A program made the position numbers and the translations under genes. A stretch of DNA of 63,530 nucleotides from the NCBI GenBank assembly GCA_001800975.1, contig MGWK01000088.1:1-63530 (forward strand). The letters run 5' to 3'. How positions within the stretch are numbered: the stretch's first letter is position 1; each line of letters starts with the position of its first letter. Under the pieces are notes generated by a model. That model made no database searches and had not been told where the DNA came from. It saw only the letters and a program-made list of their open reading frames with translations. Shown here piece after piece: positions 44,803-53,381 of this stretch. Origin of the DNA: Flavobacteria bacterium RIFCSPLOWO2_12_FULL_35_11 (GTDB taxonomy: Bacteria; Bacteroidota; Bacteroidia; Flavobacteriales; Flavobacteriaceae).

Positions 44803-45177
44803 TTAATTATTTTCTTTATTTTCATCAATTTCAGTTATTTTAGTGGCTTTATATAAATCTCCACCTCCAATTCCGGCTATCTTTTTTGCAATATCTTCTT
44901 TGCTTATTTTGTTTTCATCATAGGTGAATTGGCCAACTTTGGCTTCAAAGTTAACTTTTGAGTATTTAACGCCTTCAGTTTTTGATAATTTAGACTCAAT
45001 TGTTTTGGCACAGCCAATTTCACAGGTCATTCCCTCAATTTCAACTTCGATACTTTTATAGTTGGCGGCAACTTCTTGTTTTTCGATCCCGGATTTTTCA
45101 ACGGGAGTTCCTTTATTGGATTCATTGCAGGAAAATAATACAAAGGCCATTGCCAAAATTGATATTGCAGTTTTCAT
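44803..45177 (-). CDS. Heavy-metal-associated (HMA) domain lipoprotein
   Basis: This 124-residue lipoprotein has a lipobox FSC near residue 17 and an HMA/ferredoxin-like domain (about 42-108). The usual CxxC metal motif is changed to C-x3-C (GMTCEIGCAKTIE). Envelope copper or zinc binding is the likely role. It is transcribed towards the VEEAPA lipoprotein, with a poly-A rich gap between them. Confidence 0.85.
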   Translation of the reverse strand: MKTAISILAMAFVLFSCNESNKGTPVEKSGIEKQEVAANYKSIEVEIEGMTCEIGCAKTIESKLSKTEGVKYSKVNFEAKVGQFTYDENKISKEDIAKKIAGIGGGDLYKATKITEIDENKENN

Positions 45178-45267
45178 AATCGATTTCCATTTAATGGATG
45201 ATGCAAAGTTATAAACTTATAAATTTAAATTCAAATATTTATTCGATTTTTGCACTTTATTTAAAGA

Positions 45268-46140
45268 ATGGGAAACAAAAAATTACGTTGGATCTATTTA
45301 ATTATTCTTTCATTAATTTGGGGAAGTTCCTTTATTTTGATGAAAAAAGCTTTGATCGGATTAACTCCAATCCAAGTTGGCGCTTTACGAATTTTAATTA
45401 CAGCTGTTTTTTTGTTGCTTATTGGGTTTAACCGATTGCTTAAAATAGAAAAGAGACATTGGAAGTATTTAACCCTAAATGCAATGTTGGGTTCTTTTTT
45501 CCCGGTATTTTTATTTTCTTTTGCGCTTCAAAAAATCGACAGTTCGGTAGCTTCCATTTTAAACGCTTTAACGCCCTTAAACACCTTGCTTTTTGGCGCG
45601 ATGGTATTTGGATTTGCATTTAAACGAAGACAGCTGACAGGTGTTTTAATTGGGTTTGTAGGAACAGCAATGCTAATTTTGGAGGGCGCTCAAATTCATC
45701 AAGAGCAGGAATACTTGTATATGGGATTTGTGATCATCGCTTCTGTTGGCTATGCCTTTAATGTGAATCTCATTAAAAAATATTTGCACGATTTAGACGC
45801 CTTAAGTATCACGGTCGGGATTTTTGCAATTTTAATTGTTCCTGCATTTATGGTGTTGTGGTTATCGGGCTTTTTTCAAGCTATTGAAATAAATGACGTT
45901 ACAGCATCTTCATTGGTTTATGTTTCAATATTGGCGGTGGTTGGCACCGGTATCGCAACCATTATGTTCAACCGACTAATTCAATTGTCAACTCCGGTTT
46001 TCTCATCTTCCGTAACTTATTTAATTCCAATTGTCGCCATCACTTGGGGAATTTTAGATGGAGAGAAAATTTCATTTTTGCAATTCTTTTCAGGTTTTGT
46101 GATTTTGGTTGGCGTATATCTGGCCAATAAGGCCAAATAA
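45268..46140 (+). CDS. EamA-family (DMT) transporter
   Basis: This 290-residue membrane protein has ten predicted helices in two EamA repeats (LIILSLIWGSSFILMKKAL and the second half with FVIIASVGYAFNVNLIKKYL). The substrate is unknown. It is monocistronic, divergent from the HMA lipoprotein gene and ended by a bidirectional terminator. Confidence 0.88.
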   Translation: MGNKKLRWIYLIILSLIWGSSFILMKKALIGLTPIQVGALRILITAVFLLLIGFNRLLKIEKRHWKYLTLNAMLGSFFPVFLFSFALQKIDSSVASILNALTPLNTLLFGAMVFGFAFKRRQLTGVLIGFVGTAMLILEGAQIHQEQEYLYMGFVIIASVGYAFNVNLIKKYLHDLDALSITVGIFAILIVPAFMVLWLSGFFQAIEINDVTASSLVYVSILAVVGTGIATIMFNRLIQLSTPVFSSSVTYLIPIVAITWGILDGEKISFLQFFSGFVILVGVYLANKAK

Positions 46141-46169
46141 AAAACGGCTCAATTTCTCAAGCCGTTTTT
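46138..46169. terminator. Bidirectional terminator between EamA and M16 genes
   Basis: AAAACGGCT pairs with AGCCGTTTT around a ten-base loop, with A and T runs on the two sides. Confidence 0.85.
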
Positions 46170-46190
46170 AAAATCAATTTAAATTTTTAT

Positions 46191-48257
46191 TTATAGAAAA
46201 TCAGCTTCAGAAACCCCTTCATTTACTTTGGCGCCTATTAATTTAAATTCAACTTTTTGAGGTCCTAAACTTCCTGTTTTTGTGCCTGGAAATTTAATTC
46301 CGTTAAATTCTTGGTAATTACTGAAAGTTGCTTCCTGATTTTGAGTTTGGCCTTGCATAGTAATCACTTGCAATTCCTTAACTTTTAATCCGCTTGTAAC
46401 ATCAAAATAAACCGATGATGAAACAATTTCGCCTTTGGTCGAAATTACATAAGCATCTTTACCGTCAACAATTTCTATACCTGTAAGTTTAGAATTTTCG
46501 TTGTTTAACAATCCCATTTCTAAAAATGTTCCGATGGTATAAGCCATTTCACCGGCCATTGGCGCTGGCAACGGTTGTTTGTTCATAAATACGCCTTCTT
46601 TAGACATGGTAATTTTCGCCACAACATTTCCGCCCATACTGGTTTCATTGGCATATTTGGTTGAAGTTCTTTTTTCAGTGGTTGATATAACACTTCCCAT
46701 CGCATTTGCTTCATAGGTAGCCAAAGTGCTTTTTAACGCTTTCACTTTAGCGGCACCACCAATAGCATTAAAGAAATTGTCCAAAACTGTTAATTTGGTT
46801 ACACCATTTGGAAGTGGTTTAGACATCTCTGGTTTTGAAGTGGCATTTGATTCCTTATCAAAATAATTGATGGCGTAAGGCAACTTTTCAAGATTTGGCA
46901 AAGCATCCAACGCTTTTCCAACAATAACGATTCTTGCATTGTCTGTGCTAAAATATTTTTGGGCAACGCGTTGAACACCGTCAACTGTTACCGCATTTAT
47001 TTTTTGCAGATAGGTTTCGTAGAAATTTTCAGGCAATTTTTTAGTGACAATGTTTAAGGCATAACTAGCTACCGTGGCAGGATTTTCAAGCGCCATAACG
47101 AAGTTTCCGATATAAGCCGCTTTTGCATTTTTCAATTCTTCATCAGTAACTTTGGTGTCCCTAAAAGTTTTGATTTCTTTCATAAATTCAACTACAGAAC
47201 TGTCTGTAACCATATTTCTTACAGAAGCAGCCGATTTAAATGTAGCCGAGGTTCTTTCGTCGTTTCCGATTCTTGAATAGGCGCCATAAGTGTAGCCTTT
47301 GTCTTCACGTAAATTCAAGAATAAGCGACCTTCTCCGCCGCCGCCGAAAATTTTATTGGCCAATAAAGCCGCAAAATAATCGGGATTGCTCATTTTTAAA
47401 TCTACCGTATTTATGACAGCGATATCAGACTGCACCGCATTCGGCATATCAATAAAGTTAATTTCAGTTTTGACAACGTCAGCTACTTTTGGAATTTCAT
47501 AGGCAGGAATTGTTCCTTTTTTCCAGTTGTTGAAATGTTTGGTTACTTGGCTTTTTACATCTTTAAAAGTTACATCGCCCACAATTACCAAATAGGCATT
47601 GTTAGGTTTGAAATAAGTGGCATAAAAATTTTGAACATCAGCCAATGTTACATTTTTAGCAGAAGTTTCAGTTTCAAATTCTCCATAAGGATGGTTTTTC
47701 CCGTAAACCAAAGCGTTTTGTGCTTTCGCGGCAATAGCGGCCACGCTATTTTCGCCCGATTTGATACCTTCAATAAGTTTGGCTTGTTCTTTTTCAAATT
47801 CTTCTTGCGTAAATAGCGGATTTTGAATTGCATCAGCCGTTAATTCCAAAATTCTTGGAAAAAATTTAGACAAGGTGTTGAAGCTTGCATTTTGGCTGCC
47901 AATATTTAAGTTAGCGCCTAAAAAATCAATTTCTTCATTAAAGGCGTTTTTTGATATTGTTTTGGTTCCATTTCCCATCATTCCTCCGGCAATACTTGTT
48001 AATCCGGCTTTTTCACCTTCAAGAATAGGGCCGTTGTCCAAAATTAAAGTGGCGGAAACTTTTGGTAATTTATGATTTTCAACCACCATCACTTTTAAAC
48101 CGTTTTTAAGTTCAAAAGTTTGTGGCTTGCCTAAATTTATGGTAGGTGCAGGCCCTGCTTTTGGTTGTTGTGATCTGTCTATTTGTGCGTTTACTCCTAA
48201 AGAAATAAGAAATAATGCAATTAATGTTGTTATTTTGGTTCTCATATTATTTTTCAT
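46191..48257 (-). CDS. M16 peptidase-like protein lacking the zinc motif
   Basis: This 688-residue exported protein has a signal peptide ending near VNAQ and two M16 halves (about 45-250 and 250-460). The inverted HxxEH zinc motif is absent at the expected place (GLTSIAGGMMGNG). A C-terminal extension of about 200 residues follows. In the M16B group an inactive subunit pairs with an active one, and the active partner is the gene 8 bp upstream. ATG at 48257 or 48245 are both possible starts. Confidence 0.9.
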   Translation of the reverse strand: MKNNMRTKITTLIALFLISLGVNAQIDRSQQPKAGPAPTINLGKPQTFELKNGLKVMVVENHKLPKVSATLILDNGPILEGEKAGLTSIAGGMMGNGTKTISKNAFNEEIDFLGANLNIGSQNASFNTLSKFFPRILELTADAIQNPLFTQEEFEKEQAKLIEGIKSGENSVAAIAAKAQNALVYGKNHPYGEFETETSAKNVTLADVQNFYATYFKPNNAYLVIVGDVTFKDVKSQVTKHFNNWKKGTIPAYEIPKVADVVKTEINFIDMPNAVQSDIAVINTVDLKMSNPDYFAALLANKIFGGGGEGRLFLNLREDKGYTYGAYSRIGNDERTSATFKSAASVRNMVTDSSVVEFMKEIKTFRDTKVTDEELKNAKAAYIGNFVMALENPATVASYALNIVTKKLPENFYETYLQKINAVTVDGVQRVAQKYFSTDNARIVIVGKALDALPNLEKLPYAINYFDKESNATSKPEMSKPLPNGVTKLTVLDNFFNAIGGAAKVKALKSTLATYEANAMGSVISTTEKRTSTKYANETSMGGNVVAKITMSKEGVFMNKQPLPAPMAGEMAYTIGTFLEMGLLNNENSKLTGIEIVDGKDAYVISTKGEIVSSSVYFDVTSGLKVKELQVITMQGQTQNQEATFSNYQEFNGIKFPGTKTGSLGPQKVEFKLIGAKVNEGVSEADFL

Positions 48258-48265
48258 CTTTAGTA

Positions 48266-49585
48266 TTATTCAATTTCCTTTTTTAGATAATCCATTTCAA
48301 CACGGCTGTTTTTGTTCAAAAACACATTTGCCACACGTTTAATGTCTTCTCTGGTTATGGAGCGATAAATGGTAATTTCGTCGTTAATTAAGTTTGCGTT
48401 GCCTTTCAACGTGTAGTTTGCGGCTAAAGTGTTGGCGATATTTTGCACTCCGGAGTTTGAATTCACAAAATTGTTTTCAAACTGATTTTGTAATTTCTGA
48501 AACTCTTTTTCTGAAATTAATTCAGTTTGAAGTTTGGCAATTTCTGCGTCCATTTCAACGCCCAAATCATCTAAGGTAGTTGCACCCATTGGCAAGGCAC
48601 CCATAATATAAGTTCCGTAATCTTCTTGTGAATCATTGAATGCCAAAACCTGTAACGCTTTTTTCTCTTCAACCAGTTTTTTGTACAAACGGGCACTTTT
48701 TCCGCTGGTTAAAATTGAAGAAACCATATCTAAAGTATAAGAATCTTTGTCTTTGTTTGATGGCGTTCTGTAAATAAATAATTTAACTGGAATTTGAATG
48801 TTTGAATCGTATTCAGTAACCTTAATGCTTTCTGTGATTGGAGCTTCTTTAATAGTTACCCTGTCTACTTTATCACCTTGTGGAATATCACCAAAATAAT
48901 TTTCAATCATTTTTTTGGTGGCTTCAGTTTCAAAATCGCCCGCAACTACCAAAACCGCATTGTTAGGCGCATAGAATTTTTTATGAAAATCTAAAAATTC
49001 CTGTAATTTGGCAGCATCTAAATCTTCCATGCTTCCAATAACGGAATTTTTGTAAGGATGATTTTTAAAGATATGCTGATTAATACCAGTACGATAACTA
49101 ATTTTCCCATAAGGTGCGTTGTCAATTCTGGCGCGTTTTTCTTCTTTAATCACTTCGTTTTGCGTATCAACGCCCACTTGGTTAATCACGGGGTGCAACA
49201 TACGTTCAGATTCTAACCACAATCCTAGTTCCAAATTATTTGATGGAAATGTTTCATAATAAAAAGTACGGTCTTGTGTTGTATTTGCATTATTTGCACC
49301 GCCATTGGCTGATACAATTTTAAAAAATTCGCCTTTAGGGATGTTTTTTGTTCCTTCAAACAACAAATGTTCAAAAAAGTGTGCAAATCCTGTTCGTCCA
49401 GTTACTTCATCTTTAGCGCCAACATGGTACATTACCGAGGTACTAATAATAGGTGCAGAATTGTCTTTGTGTAAAATAACGTGCAGGCCGTTACTTAAAT
49501 CATACTCTTCAAATTCAACTTTTTGGGCGAATAGGCTAACGCTTAAAAAAAGCGCCAAAGAGCTTAAATAGATAATTTTTCTCAT
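48266..49585 (-). CDS. M16 family zinc peptidase (active subunit)
   Basis: This 439-residue exported metallopeptidase has a signal peptide ending near LFAQ. The inverted zinc motif is HFFEH (GFAHFFEHLLFEGT), followed by the downstream Glu region (NEVIKEEKRARIDN), then the second M16 half with NNAVLVVAGDF. The start at 49585 gives a clean signal peptide, and the longer frame from 49627 does not. It is the first gene of an operon with the inactive M16 partner. Confidence 0.92.
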   Translation of the reverse strand: MRKIIYLSSLALFLSVSLFAQKVEFEEYDLSNGLHVILHKDNSAPIISTSVMYHVGAKDEVTGRTGFAHFFEHLLFEGTKNIPKGEFFKIVSANGGANNANTTQDRTFYYETFPSNNLELGLWLESERMLHPVINQVGVDTQNEVIKEEKRARIDNAPYGKISYRTGINQHIFKNHPYKNSVIGSMEDLDAAKLQEFLDFHKKFYAPNNAVLVVAGDFETEATKKMIENYFGDIPQGDKVDRVTIKEAPITESIKVTEYDSNIQIPVKLFIYRTPSNKDKDSYTLDMVSSILTSGKSARLYKKLVEEKKALQVLAFNDSQEDYGTYIMGALPMGATTLDDLGVEMDAEIAKLQTELISEKEFQKLQNQFENNFVNSNSGVQNIANTLAANYTLKGNANLINDEITIYRSITREDIKRVANVFLNKNSRVEMDYLKKEIE

Positions 49586-49818
49586 AGGTATTAATGGTTT
49601 AAAATTAATGTTGCGTATAGGACGCATTTGTTGTTTTGATGTTACACTTTTGAAGCGGAAATAGTGAATTCATTTTGTGGTTATTTCATAGCAAAAATGA
49701 ACTCAAATATATTGATTTTTTTTCGTTTAAGTGATTCATATTACAAAAATTAACCTAATCTTAAGTATGAAAATTATAAGAAGCTAAAGGTGAGTGATTT
49801 ATTTGCAGTAAATTTGTT

Positions 49819-49849
49819 TTGCAGAAATAATAAAAAAGACATATATTTG
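49819..49849 (+). promoter_or_regulatory. Promoter of rplU-rpmA
   Basis: TTG at 49819-49821, 20 bp of spacer, then TATATTTG at 49842-49849, followed by CACCC. It is the clearest match to the Bacteroidota promoter in this window. Confidence 0.7.
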
Positions 49850-49909
49850 CACCCGCCTAAGTTGAAAAGGCAACCAATTTAATTAATAAAGCGAATAAAA
49901 ACAAAGCTT

Positions 49910-50410
49910 ATGTACGCAATTGTAGAGATAGCAGGGCAGCAGTTTAAAGTAGCAAAAGACCAAAAAGTTTACGTACACCGTTTACATGAAGAAGAAGGAA
50001 CAAGTGTTTCCTTTGACAAAGTTCTTCTTATAGGCGATAACGGTACAATAACAATTGGCGCCCCAGCTATAGAAGGAGCCGAAGTAACGGCCAAAATTTT
50101 AGGTCACTTACAAGGTGATAAAGTAATCGTTTTCAAAAAGAAACGTAGAAAAGGATTCAGAAAAAAGAATGGCCATCGCCAAGCTTTAACTGAAATTCAA
50201 GTTGAAGGCATATTAGCCAGTGGCGCTAAGAAAAAAGAGGTTGCTAAAAAAGAAGCCCCTAAGGCTAAAGTTGCAGCACCAAAAGAAACTGCAGCTGTTG
50301 ATTTCGAATCAATGACTGTTGCTGAATTAAAAGCTTTGGCTAAAGAAAAGGGTATCGAAGGATACACTTCTTTGAAAAAAGCTGAATTAATTGAAGCATT
50401 AACAAAATAA
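49910..50410 (+). CDS. rplU: 50S ribosomal protein L21 with C-terminal extension
   Basis: Residues 1-103 are a normal L21 (MYAIVEIAGQQFKV; KKRRKGFRKKNGHRQ). A Lys/Ala/Pro-rich linker (about 107-130) then leads to a helical SAP/Rho-N-like motif at the C-terminus (MTVAELKALAKEKGIEGYTS). The total of 166 residues is about 60 more than standard L21. The extension may bind RNA. It is co-transcribed with rpmA 27 bp downstream. Confidence 0.95.
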   Translation: MYAIVEIAGQQFKVAKDQKVYVHRLHEEEGTSVSFDKVLLIGDNGTITIGAPAIEGAEVTAKILGHLQGDKVIVFKKKRRKGFRKKNGHRQALTEIQVEGILASGAKKKEVAKKEAPKAKVAAPKETAAVDFESMTVAELKALAKEKGIEGYTSLKKAELIEALTK

Positions 50411-50437
50411 GAATCACAATTATAAAACCATAAGGTC

Positions 50438-50698
50438 ATGGCACATAAAAAAGGAGTAGGTAGTTCGAAGAACGGTAGGGAATCGGAATCGAAACGACTA
50501 GGAGTAAAAATATTTGGTGGACAAGCTGCAATTGCAGGTAACATTATTGTTCGTCAAAGAGGAACTCAACACCATCCTGGTGATAACGTATATATGGGAA
50601 AAGATCACACCTTACACGCTAGAGTGGACGGTTTGGTGAAATTCTCAAAAAGAAAAGACAATAAATCATTTGTTTCTATCGATCCTATCGAAGCTTAA
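50438..50698 (+). CDS. rpmA: 50S ribosomal protein L27
   Basis: This 86-residue protein begins [20 protein letters not shown] and contains [15 protein letters not shown], both diagnostic of L27. The N-terminus is the unprocessed form that reaches the peptidyl transferase centre. It is the last gene of the rplU operon. Confidence 0.98.
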   Translation: MAHKKGVGSSKNGRESESKRLGVKIFGGQAAIAGNIIVRQRGTQHHPGDNVYMGKDHTLHARVDGLVKFSKRKDNKSFVSIDPIEA

Positions 50699-50719
50699 CA
50701 TTTAGATTTAATATATTTT

Positions 50720-50752
50720 AAACTCCCAAACTTTAAAGTTTGGGAGTTTTTT
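50720..50752 (+). terminator. Terminator after rpmA
   Basis: AACTCCCAAACTT pairs with AAGTTTGGGAGTT and is followed by a T run. Confidence 0.9.
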
Positions 50753-50781
50753 TATGCACTATTTAGTACATTTGTGCGTTT

Positions 50782-52035
50782 ATGTACTTTTTATACAACA
50801 TACTTATCTTAATCGCCGGTTTTGCCTTAAAAATAGCGGCACTTTTCAATAAAAAAATCAAACTTTTTATTGATGGAAGAAAACAAACATTTTTTAAATT
50901 GCAACAGGCAATTGATGAATCCGATGAAGTCATTTGGATACATTGCGCTTCTTTGGGAGAATTTGAGCAGGGACGCCCAATTATTGAAAAGCTAAAACTA
51001 AAATTTCCAACTAAAAAGGTGGTGATTACTTTCTTTTCGCCTTCAGGTTATGAAGTTCGAAAAAATTATGAATTTGCCGATGTGGTTTGTTATTTACCAC
51101 TAGACTCGGTGCAAAATGCAAAAAGATTTCTTAAGATTGTTCATCCGCAATTGGCCATTTTTGTAAAGTATGAATTTTGGCCTAACCTGTTGAAAGAACT
51201 TAAAATCAGAAATATTGAAACTTTGCTGATTTCTGGAATATTTAGGGAAAATCAATCGTTTTTTAATTGGTATGGCGGTTGGATACGCAAATCGCTGACA
51301 ACTTTTTCGCATTTTTTTGTGCAGGACGAAAACTCCAAACAATTACTGAACAGTATCAATTTCAACAATGTTACCATCAGTGGCGACACCCGTTTCGACC
51401 GCGTTTTTGAAATTACGCAACAAAACAATAAGCTTCCTTTTATTGAGGAATTTATTGACAATAAATACACTCTTGTTGCCGGAAGCACTTGGAAAGAGGA
51501 TGAAACGATGTTGGTTGATTATATCAATAACAAGGCTTCAGAAAATGAAAAATTCATTATTGCGCCACATAATATAAATGCAAATGACATTGCCGACCTA
51601 AAAAACAGCTTTTCAAAAAAGGTGGTCTTATTTTCAGAAAAACCCTTCGACTATGCTCAGGGTGGTAAAAATTTAGCCGATTACCAGATTTTTATCATTA
51701 ATACGGTTGGAATTCTTACTAAAATTTACAGTTACGCCAATATTGCGTATGTTGGTGGCGGTTTCACAAAAACCGGCGTTCACAATGTTTTGGAACCGGC
51801 AACTTTTGGCATTCCAATACTCATTGGTCCAAATTATCACAAATTTAATGAAGCCATTGATTTGGTAAAAAATAAGGCTTGCTTTGTGATAGATGATTTT
51901 AAAGAATTATCCTTACATTTAGAGCGGTTTTATCAGCTTGAAGAATTGAGGCTGAAAACTGGAGAATGCGCTAAAAAATATGTGGCTGATAAAACTGGCG
52001 CAACAGCAAAAATTTTAGAATTTATAGCGAAATGA
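50782..52035 (+). CDS. waaA: 3-deoxy-D-manno-octulosonic acid (KDO) transferase
   Basis: This 417-residue membrane-anchored glycosyltransferase adds KDO to lipid A precursors. The N-terminal helix and WIHCASLGEFEQGRPI with the catalytic Glu are present. The Rossmann C-terminal half has VAGSTWKEDE, APHNIN and YVGGGFTKTGVHNVLEPA. Residues 288-295 (PFDYAQGG) are encoded by a dispersed repeat inserted in frame in a loop. Its stop overlaps the next start by 4 bp. Confidence 0.94.
   Translation: MYFLYNILILIAGFALKIAALFNKKIKLFIDGRKQTFFKLQQAIDESDEVIWIHCASLGEFEQGRPIIEKLKLKFPTKKVVITFFSPSGYEVRKNYEFADVVCYLPLDSVQNAKRFLKIVHPQLAIFVKYEFWPNLLKELKIRNIETLLISGIFRENQSFFNWYGGWIRKSLTTFSHFFVQDENSKQLLNSINFNNVTISGDTRFDRVFEITQQNNKLPFIEEFIDNKYTLVAGSTWKEDETMLVDYINNKASENEKFIIAPHNINANDIADLKNSFSKKVVLFSEKPFDYAQGGKNLADYQIFIINTVGILTKIYSYANIAYVGGGFTKTGVHNVLEPATFGIPILIGPNYHKFNEAIDLVKNKACFVIDDFKELSLHLERFYQLEELRLKTGECAKKYVADKTGATAKILEFIAK
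51643..51665. repeat. Dispersed CCCTTCGAC...GCTCAGGG repeat in frame in waaA
   Basis: CCCTTCGACTATGCTCAGGG is a near match to a short repeat I recognise between genes in many bacteria. Here it is read through as PFDYAQGG. Confidence 0.6.
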
Positions 52036-52664
52036 GAGAAAAATTAGAAAAATATTATTCATTTGTTTTTGAAAAAGAATTGCTTGATGAGATTGTTCAG
52101 GTAGGTGTTTATAAAAAATTACGCGAAAATGAACTCTTGGTTGATTTGGGCGACAAAATGAAAGGTGTGCCTTTGCTATTGGAAGGCGCCATTAAAATAG
52201 TGAGGGAAGATAAAAATGGCGAGGAAATTTTATTGTATTTTCTGGAACGCGGCGATACTTGTGCCAGTTCATTTGCAAGCGCCATCTCAAATGGCAAGTG
52301 CGGAATTAGAGCGATCGCCGAAAAAGAATCTGAAATTATTTTTCTGCCAAAAGAAAAACTGGATGAATGGTTGGTAAAATATAAATCCTGGAGAAATTTT
52401 GTGATTGAAAGTTACAATATTCGTTTAAATGAAATGATGGAAACCATTGACAGTCTGGCTTTTATGAGAATGAATGAGCGACTGTATAAATATTTGACGG
52501 ATAAAGCTCAAATCATGAGAGAAACTTCATTAAACACTACCCACCAAGACATCGCTTACGATTTGCATACTTCTCGAGTTGTTGTTTCCCGATTGTTAAA
52601 ACAACTTGAAAATGAGGGAAAAATAAAGTTGCATAGAAATAAGATTGAGATACTGGAATTTTAA
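52032..52664 (+). CDS. Crp/Fnr-family transcriptional regulator (first)
   Basis: This 210-residue protein has a cyclic-nucleotide-binding-like beta domain (about 25-115) and a C-terminal winged helix with THQDIAYDLHTSRVVVSRLLKQL. No N-terminal Fnr-type iron-sulfur cysteines are seen, so the signal is unknown. It is translationally coupled to waaA (ATGA). The perfect GTGAT-N4-ATCAC palindrome just downstream, in front of the YeeE gene, is a likely target of this or the second regulator. Confidence 0.92.
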   Translation: MREKLEKYYSFVFEKELLDEIVQVGVYKKLRENELLVDLGDKMKGVPLLLEGAIKIVREDKNGEEILLYFLERGDTCASSFASAISNGKCGIRAIAEKESEIIFLPKEKLDEWLVKYKSWRNFVIESYNIRLNEMMETIDSLAFMRMNERLYKYLTDKAQIMRETSLNTTHQDIAYDLHTSRVVVSRLLKQLENEGKIKLHRNKIEILEF

Positions 52665-52668
52665 CTTA

Positions 52669-52712
52669 TGTGATATTAATCACAAAGTAATCTGATTTTT
52701 AGAATATTTTTG
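52669..52712 (+). promoter_or_regulatory. Crp/Fnr-like operator and -7 box before yeeE-like gene
   Basis: TGTGATATTAATCACA at 52669-52684 is a perfect palindrome with core GTGAT-N4-ATCAC. TATTTTTG at 52705-52712 is a -7 box 22 bp before the start. The centre-to-centre distance is 32 bp, placing the operator near -40, a typical activator position. Confidence 0.7.
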
Positions 52713-52733
52713 ATGGTTTTAAATAAATAGATT

Positions 52734-53291
52734 ATGGATTTTATAACACAACCTTGGGAATGGTATGTTGCCGGTCCCGTAATTTCGTTTATCATGTTTT
52801 TGCTTTATTATTTTGGTGAACGATTTGGTCTGTCATCAAATCTGGAAACATTTTGTTCAATTGGCGGAGCTGGAAGGTATGTCAACTATTTTAAAATTGA
52901 CTGGAGAGAGAATTTGTGGAACTTAATTTTTATTGCAGGTGCTATCGTTGGAGGGTTTATTGCTTCAAATTATATGACAACTACCGATGCTGTTAACATA
53001 AATCCGAAAACCATTCAAGATTTGGCCGATATTGGCATTATGAACGGAGGTCAATCGTATCTGCCCGATGAAATATTCAGTTTAGATACAATGCTAACTT
53101 TAAAAGGTTTTTCAATCTTAATCATCGCAGGTTTTTTGGTTGGTTTTGGTGCCCGATGGGCAGGAGGCTGTACATCTGGTCACGCAATTGTTGGTTTGAG
53201 CAATTTAGAACTTGCCTCATTAATTGCCGTAATTGGCTTTTTTATAGGAGGTTTGGTGATGACTTGGTTAATTTTACCACTAATATTTTAG
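52734..53291 (+). CDS. YeeE/YedE-type sulfur transport protein, first half
   Basis: This 185-residue membrane protein with about four to five helices carries the family motif ARWAGGCTSGH with conserved Cys146. YeeE/YedE (TsuA) proteins move thiosulfate through paired Cys sites. Here the transporter is split into two genes, as in PmpA/PmpB-type pairs. The other half is at 53382, and a repeat leader lies between them. Confidence 0.9.
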   Translation: MDFITQPWEWYVAGPVISFIMFLLYYFGERFGLSSNLETFCSIGGAGRYVNYFKIDWRENLWNLIFIAGAIVGGFIASNYMTTTDAVNINPKTIQDLADIGIMNGGQSYLPDEIFSLDTMLTLKGFSILIIAGFLVGFGARWAGGCTSGHAIVGLSNLELASLIAVIGFFIGGLVMTWLILPLIF

Positions 53292-53293
53292 CT

Positions 53294-53381
53294 ATGAAAC
53301 GCTTAAGACTAAATATCTTTACAAGTTGTGGAATGATAGTGAGTGTTCCATCTGTACCATTAACAAAATAAAAATAATCAG
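53294..53381 (+). repeat. 88-nt leader repeat, copy 3 (between YeeE halves)
   Basis: This diverged copy shares ATGAAACG at the left end, GGAATGAT in the middle, a CTGTACC-like segment and AATAAAAATAATCAG at the right end. The distance to the downstream ATG is again exactly 88 nt. Unlike the other copies, its first ATG opens a 25-codon frame (53294-53371) starting MKRLRLN and ending VPLTK. Confidence 0.65.

Noticed and set aside
44780-44805. Poly-A tract as a functional slippage site
   Set aside because: It lies between two genes in a low-complexity gap and no frame crosses it.
45198-45431. Possible 77-residue gene overlapping the EamA start
   Set aside because: It overlaps the clear EamA gene in another frame and has no recognisable features.
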